A stretch of 64,000 nucleotides of DNA. It comes from Hymenopus coronatus. Lineage: Eukaryota; Arthropoda; Insecta; Mantodea; Hymenopodidae. How positions within the stretch are numbered: position 1 is the stretch's first letter; every line of letters starts with the position of its first letter. The notes below the pieces were generated by a model. The model had not been told where the DNA came from. It worked only from the letters and a program-made list of their open reading frames with translations, and did not search any database. The stretch spans positions 102,190,501 through 102,254,500 of the forward strand of contig CM060881.1 of assembly GCA_030762935.1 (NCBI GenBank), in the 5' to 3' direction. Shown here one piece after another: positions 33,206-45,059 of this stretch. A program made the translations under genes and the position numbers.

Positions 33206-34665
33206 ATTTGATGTGTTCCACTTACATAAATTTCTGTATCCGTTCTGCAAAAACCTATTATTATAAAACATGATAGCGGAAATAATGGTATACATAGGGC
33301 TAAAGCGACATCTCTATACGATTTTAATTGAAATTCAGTTCTCTTTCAAGGGCTAGGAGTAAAACAAAAGATGAAACGAAATATAACTTTCCGTTTGAGA
33401 AAAGTTAAAGTAAAACCAATAAAAAGGAATATGTGGTAAACGGTTAACTCAACCAAAAAATGTGGTATATGACATAAATTGTGTGTTTCAAGGTTAGTTA
33501 TACTTTTTGTGTAGCAAGTTTTTTTCCGTCTTTTATGGTTTACCAGTTCTACAAGGGACATTCAGGTTGAGGAGCTCTTCAGAGGCTGTTCGCAGAGAAT
33601 TCAAGATATACATTTCGTGTGTCATGAAAATATCTGATACATATGATATAAGCAAAACTTTTATAGCCATTTTTAAGAAATCAAAAGTGTTGAATTATTT
33701 TCCATGTAAAGAGTACTTGGGAGTGGGGAAATTTTCCTAAAAATCTTTACATTGCATCCTTAAATACCAAATTTAATATGACTTTCCGTCATACACCTAC
33801 ATACATACATACATACATACATACATACATACATACATACATACATACATACATACATACATACATACATACATACATACATACATACATACATACATAC
33901 ATACATACATACATACATACATACATACATACATACATACATACATACATACATACATACATACATACATACATACATACATACATACATACATACATAC
34001 ATACATACATACATACATACATACATACATACATACATACATACATACATACATACATACATACATACATACATACATACATACATACATACATACATAC
34101 ATACATACATACATACATACATACATACATACATACATACATACATACATACATACATACATACATACATACATACATACATACATACATACATACATAC
34201 ATACATACATACATACATACATACATACATACATACATACATACATACATACATACATACATACATACATACATACATACATACATACATACATACATAC
34301 ATACATACATACATACATACATACATACATACATACATACATACATACATACATACATACATACATACATACATACATACATACATACATACATACATAC
34401 ATACATACATACATACATACATACATACATACATACATACATACATACATACATACATACATACATACATACATACATACATACATACATACATACATAC
34501 ATACATACATACATACATACATACATACATACATACATACATACATACATACATACATACATACATACATACATACATACATACATACATACATACATAC
34601 ATACATACATACATACATACATACATACATACATACATAGAAGGCTTTTTTTTCTAACAACCTGA
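33206..34665 (-). mobile_element. Family H repeat disrupted by a giant (ACAT)n expansion
   Basis: Opens ATTTGATGTGTTCCACTTAC and follows the family order as far as AAATACCAAATTTAATATGA. Here the usual CA-rich tract is replaced by an 842-base ACAT array. After it, TTTTTTTTCTAACAAC resembles the leader, and then homology ends. Element and array together are 1.46 kb. Confidence 0.75.
33798..34639. repeat. Perfect (ACAT)n tetranucleotide array, about 210 units
   Basis: 842 bases with no interruption visible. The frames MYVC and THTY cycle through it, giving four spurious ORFs of about 280-300 codons on both strands. It begins where family H carries its internal CA/GT microsatellite. Confidence 0.97.
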
Positions 34666-35579
34666 TGTTAACCATTCCCATTTCTATAAAAATAGTATTA
34701 ATAATCAATGTAAATTGTTCATAGGTGATACTGAAAAGCGATATAGTTCATTCACTGGCAATGAATAAGTGCTCCCCTTAACATACGTTGACTATATAAG
34801 CAATAGAAAAAGACGTATAATAATTAACGTGCTTAATAATGTAATGCTTATTTTCAAACTAAAAGTACAGTCACTTGGTTAAATATTGTAAAATAAACAG
34901 AGTATAACATAAAAGTTTTGATACATGTTACATTGGCATTTTCCTCAAATAAATATCACAAAACTCCCAAGTGACGTATACTGATGAATAAATCAATTCC
35001 TTGAGGGACGTCGGACGCCTTGTGAAAGACTAAAACAACAGCAGAAACAAGACGTGAATATAGATTATGTCTGAGAGAACAAGGAGCTATGAAAAAGGGA
35101 CTGAACTCAGCATTACCAAAAAAGAAAAAAGTCTAATTCGGGGAAAAATACAGAATATAGAAAAACATGAAGCGCATCAGTGGCAATATGATGAAAAGCA
35201 GAAGAAACAGATCTTACTAGTATCATATCACCGGGAAAAGCATTTATCTAAAAGCAGAATTTTGGAAAGTGCAGAAAGTGTGTTCCGGAAGAATTTTGAA
35301 GCCACCGTGGAGTATTAACTGTTGGCAATCTAGGAAAATTGCTTCATAGTGATCACTTTAGGGTATTGAAGCTACAATACTGAAGTTCTTTGGAGTATCA
35401 GCCTCGAGGAAAAATGTTTTTAAAAGAGTCTGCAATAATGGGGAAGTCAAAGTAGTTCGAATGAAATGTTCGTTGTTCGTGTATTTATACACAATAATTA
35501 AGACATGTGCACCAGTTTTTGGGGTTTATAAAATTTGGTCCTGATAATGTGCATCTGCATGTCTTGCCACATAAACTGT
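34666..35579. other. Unassigned sequence with a small Lys-rich ORF
   Basis: An 83-codon ORF at 35067-35318 (MSERTRSYEKGTELSITKKE onward) is rich in Lys, Glu and Gln and would be largely helical. I recognise no family. It might be a decayed exon or chance. Nothing else seen. Confidence 0.35.
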
Positions 35580-36265
35580 GGAAATAGGATTTTCATAATT
35601 TTTTTCCATTTTCATATTTTAATCGAATATGAATATTTGGAATCTCCCAGTTATTTTGGTGTAACTATCACAGAGATACACTAATTTTGAATATTTTAAA
35701 ACTAATTTGGTAATAATCTTGCACAGTGCTTTTTAGAATACTCTGGTGCACTCACTTGGTAATACATCAATAAGTTTGTAAATATTAATGTTAGAGAAGA
35801 TATTTTTAGTTTGATAGCCATTTCTGAAGCAGTAACATTTTCTATACAAATGTCCCCACTATCTCAGAAACCAATTGCCACTATGGGCTGACATTTTTAC
35901 ACATATTTGTACGTAAATAGGCTTTCTTTTAACGAAAACGTTTTATGTATATGGATTAGTTTAATTAGGCTTAAATTTAAACATCATCGTTTTTCGACCA
36001 TATTTTAAGAGCTTTATTAAAAAAGTCACACCTTTCCTTCTAATCAACAGAAGTATTAGACTTTTCATCATTCAACAGTAAAGGTATTTCTGAATATACT
36101 TTCAAAAATTTACCTCATTATCTTAAATAGTTGCTGAAATAATGGCAACATGGGCATTTCAATGCACCTGAAGGGAACCAGGCACCTCAATATGGGTTAA
36201 AGCAGTTTGCTGATTCTGGTCCTTGAGGTTCCAAGACTAATATTTTCAAATTTCAAATCTGAACT
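35580..36265 (+). repeat. Repeat family P, copy 1
   Basis: Shares GAAATAGGATTTTC, ACATCAATAAGTTTGTAAAT, TATGTATATGGATTAG and CAATAGTTGCTG-like segments, in order, with the copy at 37,730-38,450. AT-rich, no open frame. Class unknown. Confidence 0.6.
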
Positions 36266-36827
36266 CTTTACTGCAGGTGCTTTTAAAATCGACTATTTAA
36301 ACTCCAATAAATCGTTTAATGATTACGTATGCGGATTTTGCCTCTTTTGAACAATAAATTGACATGAGTTGAAATTTTCGATATCTGTTCCTGATTCTTG
36401 TGGATTGACTTGAGTAATAATCCGAACTTTCAACTCTCGACTACTAAAAGTGCTATAAAAAGTTAATTTTTAAGTTCTGCGCCTTTTCGTCCTTTGTTGC
36501 TTTTGTTAAATATTTTTCGCAATTTGAAAATGTTTGAGCTTCTTTTAGGCTCAATGTGGAAACGAGTTGAAAGAATAATTTGATAGTCATAAGTAATATT
36601 AAATTACTCTTTCTATTGAATACAAGGGGATTAATTATAATCTAAAATCTTTGGCTTTAAAAATGTTAATTTGGAAAACTTACGCTAATCTTTTAAATTT
36701 AAAAAAATATCAAAAAAAATTAGCCTAATGAATAATTGCAAGTTAATTCTATTTAATAGGTACTAAAAGTATAGAAAATATCATGGCGAAATTTCATCTT
36801 TTTAGCTTGAATAATTTAGAAGCGGAG
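36266..36827. other. Unassigned AT-rich sequence
   Basis: Nothing recognised between repeat P and a family H fragment. Confidence 0.35.
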
Positions 36828-37531
36828 CACTTTTATACAATGTTTTGTGTGTGTGTGTGTGGATAACATAATTCAAAACTATGTCTCCGTTAAATTTAGT
36901 TTTTAAGTTTATCATCTTCCAAATATGCACACGAAGATTATCAGCCCCTCACCCCAATCTACCTCTTACATGGAACGTTTGGAAATGTTCCGTTTTCTAA
37001 AACATGACTTTAAAGATCTTGATTAAAATACCCTATGTTAAAGATATTTACATTAAATTAAAATGTAAAATGTTTATTCTAAATGTTCTGGGAGCCCTCT
37101 GAAGTCCTCTTTGTTCAGAATGTCCTTTGCATAACTAGCAAATCGCGAGAGAAAGACAATGTAGATATCGTTAAACCCATAATTTATATGCATATACGTT
37201 TTTATTGTGGAGCTACTCATTTTCGAGGTATTCCTTTCAGTGGTTACAGTTTAAAATAATTAAGATGCTTTTCTCAAACAAGAAGTCGTAATACGTGCTT
37301 CTTTTGTTTTACTTCTGGTCATATAAAGAAGCTAATTTCAATAGCAGCTACATAGCGACAGCTTTAAGTTTTGAACTTTCGGTTTAGGCAAGTGTATTCC
37401 CTTAGTTTTTATCTACTTATATGTGGTATTGTTTATCTCAATTAGAATGGAATTGAAGAATAATATTTTCTAAGAACATTCTTTTGCATTGCGGCTAAAG
37501 AAAGCTATTTAAATAGAGCACATCCTATTTT
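36828..37531 (+). mobile_element. Family H repeat, 5-prime truncated
   Basis: Starts just before its GT microsatellite (36844-36861), continues through the C-rich CCCCTCACCCCAATCTACC and GATTAAAATACCCTATGTTA, and ends AAAGAAAGCTATTTAAATAG, AGCACATCC. Confidence 0.75.
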
Positions 37532-37729
37532 GCCTCTGGTTTTGTTTAAGTGGTTTGTGATGAATATTATGTTGATACTTAAGTGAAGCATTTTATTAAT
37601 TATTGGAGATTCTGAATTTTATTTGAATAGAAATATGTTTCATTTGAGTCTAGTCTAGCAACAGATATACATAAATAGAATCCAGCTCAAAACTATCAAG
37701 TGTTTTACTCTCCCAATTTAAGGGGGGTC

Positions 37730-38450
37730 GAAATAGGACTTTCGTAATATTTTTGCCATTTTATTTTTTTAATTTCTAACTATTTAATTGCAAATAGCCT
37801 AAAAATATAGTTGAAAATTATGCATAATAGCTTTTTAGAACAATTTGCTACACGCACTCCGTAAAACATCAATAACTTTGTAAATATTACTGTTAAAGAA
37901 GAGATGTTTTTTTATTGGGATCAGAAAATTTTTATTTTACTATTGGCATCTTGATCATATTTCCTTCATGTGAGAGTTTCGGAAGTACTGTGAAGTTGTG
38001 TTTGGAAAGTTACGTTGCGTTGTTTTTAAATGTTATGTTTGAACGCAATTTCTGATGAAGTAAAATGCCTATACAAACGCCCCATTATCTTAAAAAACTA
38101 ATGGACTTTAAGGGCCGAAATTTTTATGACACATTTGCGTTTTAACAAAGAAATTGTAATGTATATGGATAAGATATTTTTTAAATTTAAAAATAGCCAT
38201 TTTAACAACATTTTGAGAGATTTATTAAAAAAAGTGATACCTTCCTTCTAATGCAACTCAGTATTATATTTTTGACCAATCAACAGCAAATGTATTGCTG
38301 AATATACCTTGAAAAATGTAGCTCATTATGTGCAATAGTTGCTGTGATGATGGGTCAAACTTTAACATTGACAAGATAGGGTATATTGACTTGTCCTGAC
38401 CCACTTTATCATTCCTACAGCTTAAAACTACAATATTTTCCAAGACGCTT
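37730..38450 (+). repeat. Repeat family P, copy 2
   Basis: GAAATAGGACTTTCGTAAT, ACATCAATAACTTTGTAAAT, AATGTATATGGATAAGATA and CAACAGCAAATGTATTGCTG parallel the first copy over about 700 bases. Same strand, about 2.1 kb apart. Confidence 0.6.
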
Positions 38451-39624
38451 AAAATTGAAAATTTGCTGAATATATTTGAGTGGTATCACTGCAAAATAGG
38501 AGTAATAGAATTGGAGTACACAAAAATAGAATGATATGGATACCTAGGACATCTATAAATAAAAAAAATAATAAACAAAAAGTATTGCTGTCATATCTTG
38601 GAACGATGCTGATAATGTGAAAAAAGTATCTTGAGAAAACTTTTGAGTATCTTTCGCTGTTGCAGCTAAACATGGAGTTAATTATGCCAAAGTGGTAAAT
38701 AGTATGTCCACTAGGTTTAATGAAACATTTAATGAAACATTGTCAATATAACGTGCATTCGTTTATGTTGGTAAGAAAATACGAAAGCTGGCTGTGTCAA
38801 CTCTACTCGTCTGTGGGCGTATTCGTCCAAAAAAACTCGGAGCAGAGCTGAAGTGGAGTATGGTAGCAGAGGTCTCCACGACGATTTATTTATAACATTT
38901 GATTCAGCCCTGATGGCAGCTTGTTCTCTAGGCTGCGCCGCATTGCATGTTGAGATAGATTTCTTTGAGTAGCGAATTACTCGGTGCGCTTTCTGGGCAC
39001 ATCAAAGCTGATAAAACTTATATTAAGCCGTCTGTCAGTCGGTCTGGACTCCTTATGCGATTCTGGCCCATGAATTAATGTTTGCTTTAGTCCTTAGTTT
39101 CTTAACCTGAAAATTAACTCAACTCATAAGCTAATGTTTGACTACCTAACTTTTGATATTAGTCCAATATGAGCCGGGCTCACACTTCGTTATAAAGAAT
39201 GCCATGCAGCCATTTAGGTGAAATACTTCCGTACTCTTCCCCTTTGCATCTCTCCTAAGCCTGATCTTTATTTAAAGACTGCAATGTTTGGAATTTGAAA
39301 TCAAACAAGTAAGGAATTGTTTCACCAAAAGTTAGTTTGAAACCCAGATGAAAGAAGATTGTGGTAACATTAAAAATTAAATAAAAACACTGTTGGAAAC
39401 GAACAACTACAGCACGTCTCCATACACTCGACTGTATTCAAATATAATCAGTCAAATTAATAAATAGAGCTCGGTTTTGGACTCCATAGGGCACACAGTT
39501 ACGAACATACTGACCAGTCAGCAGTATAAAGAATGGGTAGTGGGGCGTTTTCTTTTTTTTATAAAGCTTAACGCACTTTAGTACTTGGTCATATCCGACG
39601 ATGGATGAAAGAATGCTCAAATGA
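38451..39624. other. Unassigned intergenic sequence
   Basis: No gene recognised. A GC-richer patch at about 38800-39060 has no identifiable motif. Confidence 0.35.
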
Positions 39625-39782
39625 TCTTGGATCCATGGAGCTTGTTACTCGACATTCTCCTTCTCAGGATTAGAAAATCCCGAAGAAAACCTTATCCGAG
39701 TAGCTCACCCTAAGCCAGATTCGAACTCACAACCTGTTGAATATGAGGCAGACACGCTACCTGCACACTATCCAGGCGGACT
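39625..39782 (-). mobile_element. SINE family B, best copy
   Basis: Minus strand: tRNA-like head with an A-box-like TAGTGTGCAGGTAGCG and B-box GAGTTCGAATC, then GGCTTAGGGTGAGCTACTCG, GATAAGGTTTTCTTCGGGA and CCTGAGAAGGAGAATG. The two Pol III boxes have tRNA-like spacing. The copies at 9,226 and 31,697 are more decayed. Confidence 0.75.
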
Positions 39783-42258
39783 TGGGTGTGGTTTGTAGCG
39801 TAAACATGCGTACGTTGAGGTATAATCTGTTCCAAATGTGTTCATTACATGCATTGATATTATATGCATCGTTCTAATTTATAGAGTAGCACAATAAAAT
39901 AATAATTTTATGATATGATTAGTAAATAAAACACCTAATACTTTTACAAATAAAATATATAGCTTGACACAAAAAATCCCGTATAATAATGTGGAGAGCT
40001 TTGAAAAGACAATGAACATAAATCAACTAAACTCACTCCGAATTCATTACAGTGAATTACAAGATATATGTTAACTGTATCAAAAGAAAAGGCTCACCCC
40101 TTGTCATTCGAATAATTTTGAATCATTCACAAGTTTGTTCCGTGTCAAACGCCTATCCTCTCGTATTTTCGACATTTTACAATCTTCGCTCTCTTTCAGT
40201 GTTCATTGGTTTATCCACTAGTCGCCGGTCCCCATGGCCACGCTCGCTAGCTTAGTTGCTTTGTGGCTTTGGGACCCCGCCTCGGGCATAGATGTTTGTA
40301 TATATATGTCTGTGTATCTGTATGTAAAAAGAAACAAATGGGAAAACAGCAGAAACGTAGGGATTCATATAAAAAAAAAGGAAAAAGAAGAACAAATCTA
40401 GTAGGAGCTGAACGAGGCCAGGCAATGAGCAACGCTAGATACGGCAATACGTTTCGAACGGGCTGTAGTGATCACGCCTACTATATCATGTCAAAAGTGT
40501 ATTCTGTGTGCACCGAACCTAAATCCGGCAATTTCGTGACCCTGGACCAAGCTCTACTAATCACAGCCACTGCGTTTGAACAATAACTACTGCGTTAAGT
40601 AATCCTGTAGTACAAGCATTGTCTTTACCAATGGGAAAGATACACCAGATTCATTTGAGAAGCTTACCTTAGCAGTTTACCAGATGCTCCTGATTAAGAG
40701 AAATTGGTTATGCAAACAGTAAATGTGAAAGGATGAGACCGTTGAGATTTCTTTTATATTCACCTCGTACATTAAATATATATCCTACTATTATGTTTTT
40801 CAAATGGGAAAAGTTCTAGCTGCAGCGAGTGCGATGCGTTATCGTGCTCTGCGTTGCCAGGTCGCTACCCCCACTCTTTACATATTTCACTCTCACTCGC
40901 ATACTGAGCATGCAAATCTGCTTGGCGACATAATGTTTATTCATGTGCATTATGAAAACTATTTGAGCAAAAAATCTGTGGTTTTTACGGTTCTGCTAAG
41001 AACATTACTCCTTATCTTCCTCTTGAATTATTTTTTTGCAAAATGTGAATCTATTGTCTTGGCGCAAGTTTTATATATGACAGACGGAATCACATAGCGC
41101 GGTACTCTCCAGTTAAGCGGGAATGCAATATGTCAACACAGCAGCACTCCGATTGGCTACTCAAGGACAAACTTCATTCCATTTGAAAGTCACTGTAATG
41201 CCACATCCAGCTTCTTTCTCTTTCTTATTCTCTCTCTCTCTGTCTCTCTCTCTCTCTCAACTTTGTGCTGTCTTGAACGTGAAATTAGCATTTAAAACTA
41301 TTTTAATTACCAGTCTTTAATATAAATAAATCATTATAAAACTTAGTAGTATACCTATTGTTTCATATAACAAAGTACTGAAATTAACATAATTTAAATT
41401 GAATAGTGGAAACTTGAATTACAGCGAATAAATATACATACATGTGGTGTATATAATCTTTACGTATTGCGATATTCAGAATTAAAAGTTAGGTTTTTCT
41501 GTATTCTGTGAACTGCGATAATCATAATTTCCAAAGATAGTAAGCTGCTACGCAGCACTTTAAGGTCCTAAATTCTTCAGAAGAACATTTTGAAAATAAA
41601 TAATATTTTAACGAAATTTATTAACCTCTATAAACGTATTATTTTTGTAATTGAACTTCCACAGACAACATGAAAAAGAAAATACCCATTAAAGTGATTT
41701 GACATATAATAGTCCCTTATTAAGATGTCTATTAATAAGTATGTTATAGAAGTTTTACTTTTATTCCGTATTTCTATACATAACTTATTGCTGTTGGTTT
41801 TCATTATCACATACTCAATAAAAACGCATATCTCAACCCCCTACTGCGCTTGAGGCTTTAATTTATTCGGAAAATCTGCTCTAAATGCCAGTTTATTACA
41901 CATGGAATTACATGATGCCTTAATATATATTATGCCATACATATTTTGTATGTATGTATTTGTGCGCACGCATTGGGAGTGGTATATGTGTATATGTCAC
42001 AATCAACTTGTGGTGTTAAAACTTATTAAGTTTTATGTCCCACATTGACAACCATTTTTGTTAAATGTGTAATCATATATTTGTTGCCATATATTCGACA
42101 TGTTGCGGATTTTAAATAAAATTCAAAAGCTAAAATGTTTTAAAAGTGGATTTTCAGTATGCAAGATGTGTGTCAGGATCATTAAACTGAATTTCCAAGA
42201 TTTTTAATAAATATTGTAAAATAATATATATGTTTGAACCATTAGGATATGAACAGTA
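39783..42258. other. Unassigned intergenic sequence
   Basis: About 2.5 kb without a recognised element. Contains a TC-rich microsatellite (41216-41258) and several motif-free ORFs of 65-107 codons around 40.0-41.3 kb. A moderately GC-rich patch at 40800-41150 could be regulatory, but nothing specific supports this. Confidence 0.35.
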
Positions 42259-43046
42259 TTACTGTCTCTGATATGTGTGTAGATAGCAGCTAGAGAAGGG
42301 GTTGTATTTCACCCAAAAATTCGATGTCCAGATTTCACTGGAAATAAATGTTTTGAGGTTCCCCGAGTCCAAAAAAAAAAGACATTTTTATAAAAAGATC
42401 CGTGTGTGTGTGTGTGTGTGTGTCTGTGGGCAGCATAGGTCCAAACGAAAATATTGTTAAATACCAAACTTAGTATTTATGTTTAATGTCTTCCAAGAAT
42501 GTGACCTGAAGATTTGCAAGAACCCCCCCCCCCCCAAATCTACCCGTTACATTGCATTTTTTTATTAAAATATCCTATATTAAAGATACATCACAAATAA
42601 AATTTTTATGTTTGATTCTCTAAGAATAGCTGCTGAACATCTCTTGATTCTGGATACATTTTGTATAATTAATAAACCGTAAAAGTTGTTAAGCACGCAA
42701 TTTGGGTCGTATACTTTCTCGTTGTAGATTTGGCAAATTCCTGGTTATTGTTTTGGATTTAAAAATGTAAAGTCCTCAAATACGGACACACACTATCCTA
42801 TATTACTGGCAATACAAAACGAATTGAACTTCAACTTATGTAGCGTCTAGCTTATAAAATATTTGACTATCGCTTTAGCATAGTGTGTTCCCTTAATGCC
42901 CTTTTGCTTATAAATAAATAAGTAATAAGTAAATTTCTGCTAATGTTTATCTCCATTAACATGAAGTAATAAAAGTACTCTTTTTGTAAGAATCCTTTGT
43001 TTGCCGAACAGGATTAGAAAGTCATGTAAATGGAACATATCAGATT
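42259..43046 (+). mobile_element. Family H repeat, full length with decayed 5-prime end
   Basis: GCTAGAGAAGGGGTTGTATT marks the right palindrome arm. GT microsatellite at 42402-42422, a run of ten C at about 42524, ending AGAAAGTCATGTAAATGG, ACATATCAGATT. Confidence 0.8.
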
Positions 43047-43317
43047 GTAAATTTTATGTGGCATATTAAAATAAGTCCTCTTGTATTACAGAGGGATGCG
43101 GATTAGAGATCTATATTATGTATATCAAATTATCAATAAAATATGCAAATATATTTATTTGTTGGAGAATTAACGTTCAAGTAATATAATGTTAATTGAA
43201 TTAATTTTATTTATATAGCTTTGTCGAAGTTAAAATTCAGATAAACTTAAGTGCCGAGATGATGTAGCTATACTGCTGCAAGGTGAATCTTTGTTCTGCT
43301 AAAACAATAAAAGTTAC

Positions 43318-43695
43318 CTAGTTTCCACCACTATTCAGGCATTTCTCATAGCGGGTAATCAACTTTGTATACCCTCTTCTTAGAAAGCTGCCATCAGTGA
43401 AGTCAGCCGTAGTTCAGCACCCCGTTTTGTGAAACACATAACAAAATATTCTTATTGTGAACCTAAATTTTCACAAATTATTTCATTCGCATGTTCCACT
43501 CAACAATCATTGGCAACAGAAGGCCGCCCACTTGTATAATCCATCACTGGATTGTCTAATCCACTTTCTTACCATTGCATCTGTCATTACATGTTCACAG
43601 TAAATCTCTATAGGTTAGCGAAGAATTTAAGCTGTTTTAATATTCCTTGTGTTCAAAACCATATAAGGAACGCACTTCACTGTCGGTGATCACTA
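43318..43695 (-). pseudogene. mariner-like transposase relic, internally deleted
   Basis: Minus-strand translation starts with SEVRSLYGFEH (the usual N-terminal region before AEIHR), then IEIYCEHVMTDAMVRKWIRQ, SGRPSVANDC, a stop, VEHANEIICEN, and RFTIRIF after a frameshift. It then jumps to DGSFLRRGYTKLITRYEKCL and NSGGN before a stop at 43318. The first part is the N-terminal HTH and linker of animal mariner transposases (VYGE.VMSD.MVRKW...ERSGRPS). The second is the extreme C-terminus (FY..GI..L..R..KC....GDY). All three catalytic Asp blocks are absent, so at least half the gene is deleted. Confidence 0.75.
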
Positions 43696-44225
43696 ACAAA
43701 TAAACACAACAGTGTAAAGACAATGAATGCGCATGCGCGAAACTGCGACACTAGTATTGTGGTGGCGGTAGAACGAAATGGATCTCCGGGACATGCCTCG
43801 TAATAAAATGAATACGCTGCTTAACCTTCTGTTTCTAGTTCTTATTACTTTCATTTTAATATAACTTTTATAAATTGCAATAATTCGGTTCGTCCTTGCA
43901 GTGTAGTCCACATGGAATAAAATTATTTTTAAGTTTGTGAAACAAATATTTAATATATAAAATTAATTCTATTGTAGTAAATTAAATATTTAATGTAATA
44001 ATCTTAAAAAGGTTGCACACATATAAACATTGATCAAGACTACCAACCGAAATAAAGGAGCACAAACATATTTCACAGCAAATTGCTTTATATTGGAAAT
44101 TGGTAATTTGTCATATACCAAACTCTGGTATTATGCAGTATTATTCAACTGTTTCAATTCCTTTTCAATCCCAAATTAAATGAACATTGGACTCTAAGAG
44201 GCTGCTATGATATAATATACCCATA
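43696..44225. other. Unassigned sequence
   Basis: Flanks the mariner relic. Its inverted terminal repeats could not be identified. Nothing else seen. Confidence 0.35.
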
Positions 44226-45059
44226 CAAAACTGATGTTACACTCACCTGACTTTCTCTAGCTGTTCTGCAAACTTAATACAGTGCTAGTCGAGATAAACG
44301 TTAGCAGAACGTTCTCATTACTTAGTTCCACATAAGTAGAAGGGAACCAAAGGAATGCGCTCTGCTAAAGTGATAAATGTTTTAAGCTATTATGATGCGA
44401 TTGTCAATGCAAATCGCTTCTTTGCTTGGCCATGAGTAGAACAAACGTAAATTGGACATTTCCTGTCTGAGACAAGTATATGTACTTTACAATTGAAACC
44501 CAATAACAAGGAATATCTCGGAAACGGTTACCTCCACAATAAAAACGTAAAGGACATAAATTGTGTGTTTTGACGAGATAAACATTTTTTGTGTGGTACG
44601 TTAAGCCAAATTCGGCAAAATTCATCCAGAACAAAGAAATCTCTAGAGGCTATTCGCATAAAATTGAAGACATACATTTTATTTGGGGTGTATATCTTTA
44701 ATATACGGCATTTTAATCAAAATCGTTAGCTATTTTTGAGAAAACCAACATTTTTCGAAAATGTTTCCATGTAAAGGTAGTTTGTGGTGGGGGATTTTCT
44801 TGAAAATCTGCGTGTCGTATCTTTGGAAGATAACAAACCTAAATACTAAGTCTGATATTCAACGGCTTTTTTCGTGCTTGAGTTATGCTGTTCAAAGATA
44901 AACACACACACACCAACCTTTTTCTAAAGTTTTTTTTCGGATTCAGAGGACCCCAAAAGATATATTTCCAATGAAATTTCGACATCCAGTTTTTGGTTGG
45001 AATACAATACCTTCTCAATACCTTTGTACATTGTACATATGAGGCTATAGAAAATAAAA
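44226..45059 (-). mobile_element. Family H repeat, full length
   Basis: Opens AAAACTGATGTTACACTCAC and closes GAGGCTATAGAAAATAAAAC. CA tract reduced to ACACACACACACC (about 44902). Palindrome partly retained as TTGTACATTGTACATATG. Confidence 0.8.

Noticed and set aside
33798..34639. Possible CRISPR array or satellite with spacers
   Set aside because: Unit is 4 bases with no spacers. A simple tetranucleotide microsatellite.
33760..34708. Four ORFs of about 280-303 codons on both strands reading MYVC or THTY repeats
   Set aside because: They are translations of the (ACAT)n array. With period 4 and no stop, all frames stay open.
36828..37531. Long terminal repeats of an LTR retrotransposon formed by the family P pair
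   Set aside because: The interval contains only a family H fragment and unassigned DNA. No gag/pol remnant, primer-binding site or TG..CA ends were seen.
40180..40320. tRNA gene or SINE in a GC-richer patch
   Set aside because: No B-box of the form GGTTCRANNCC and no cloverleaf pairing could be read.
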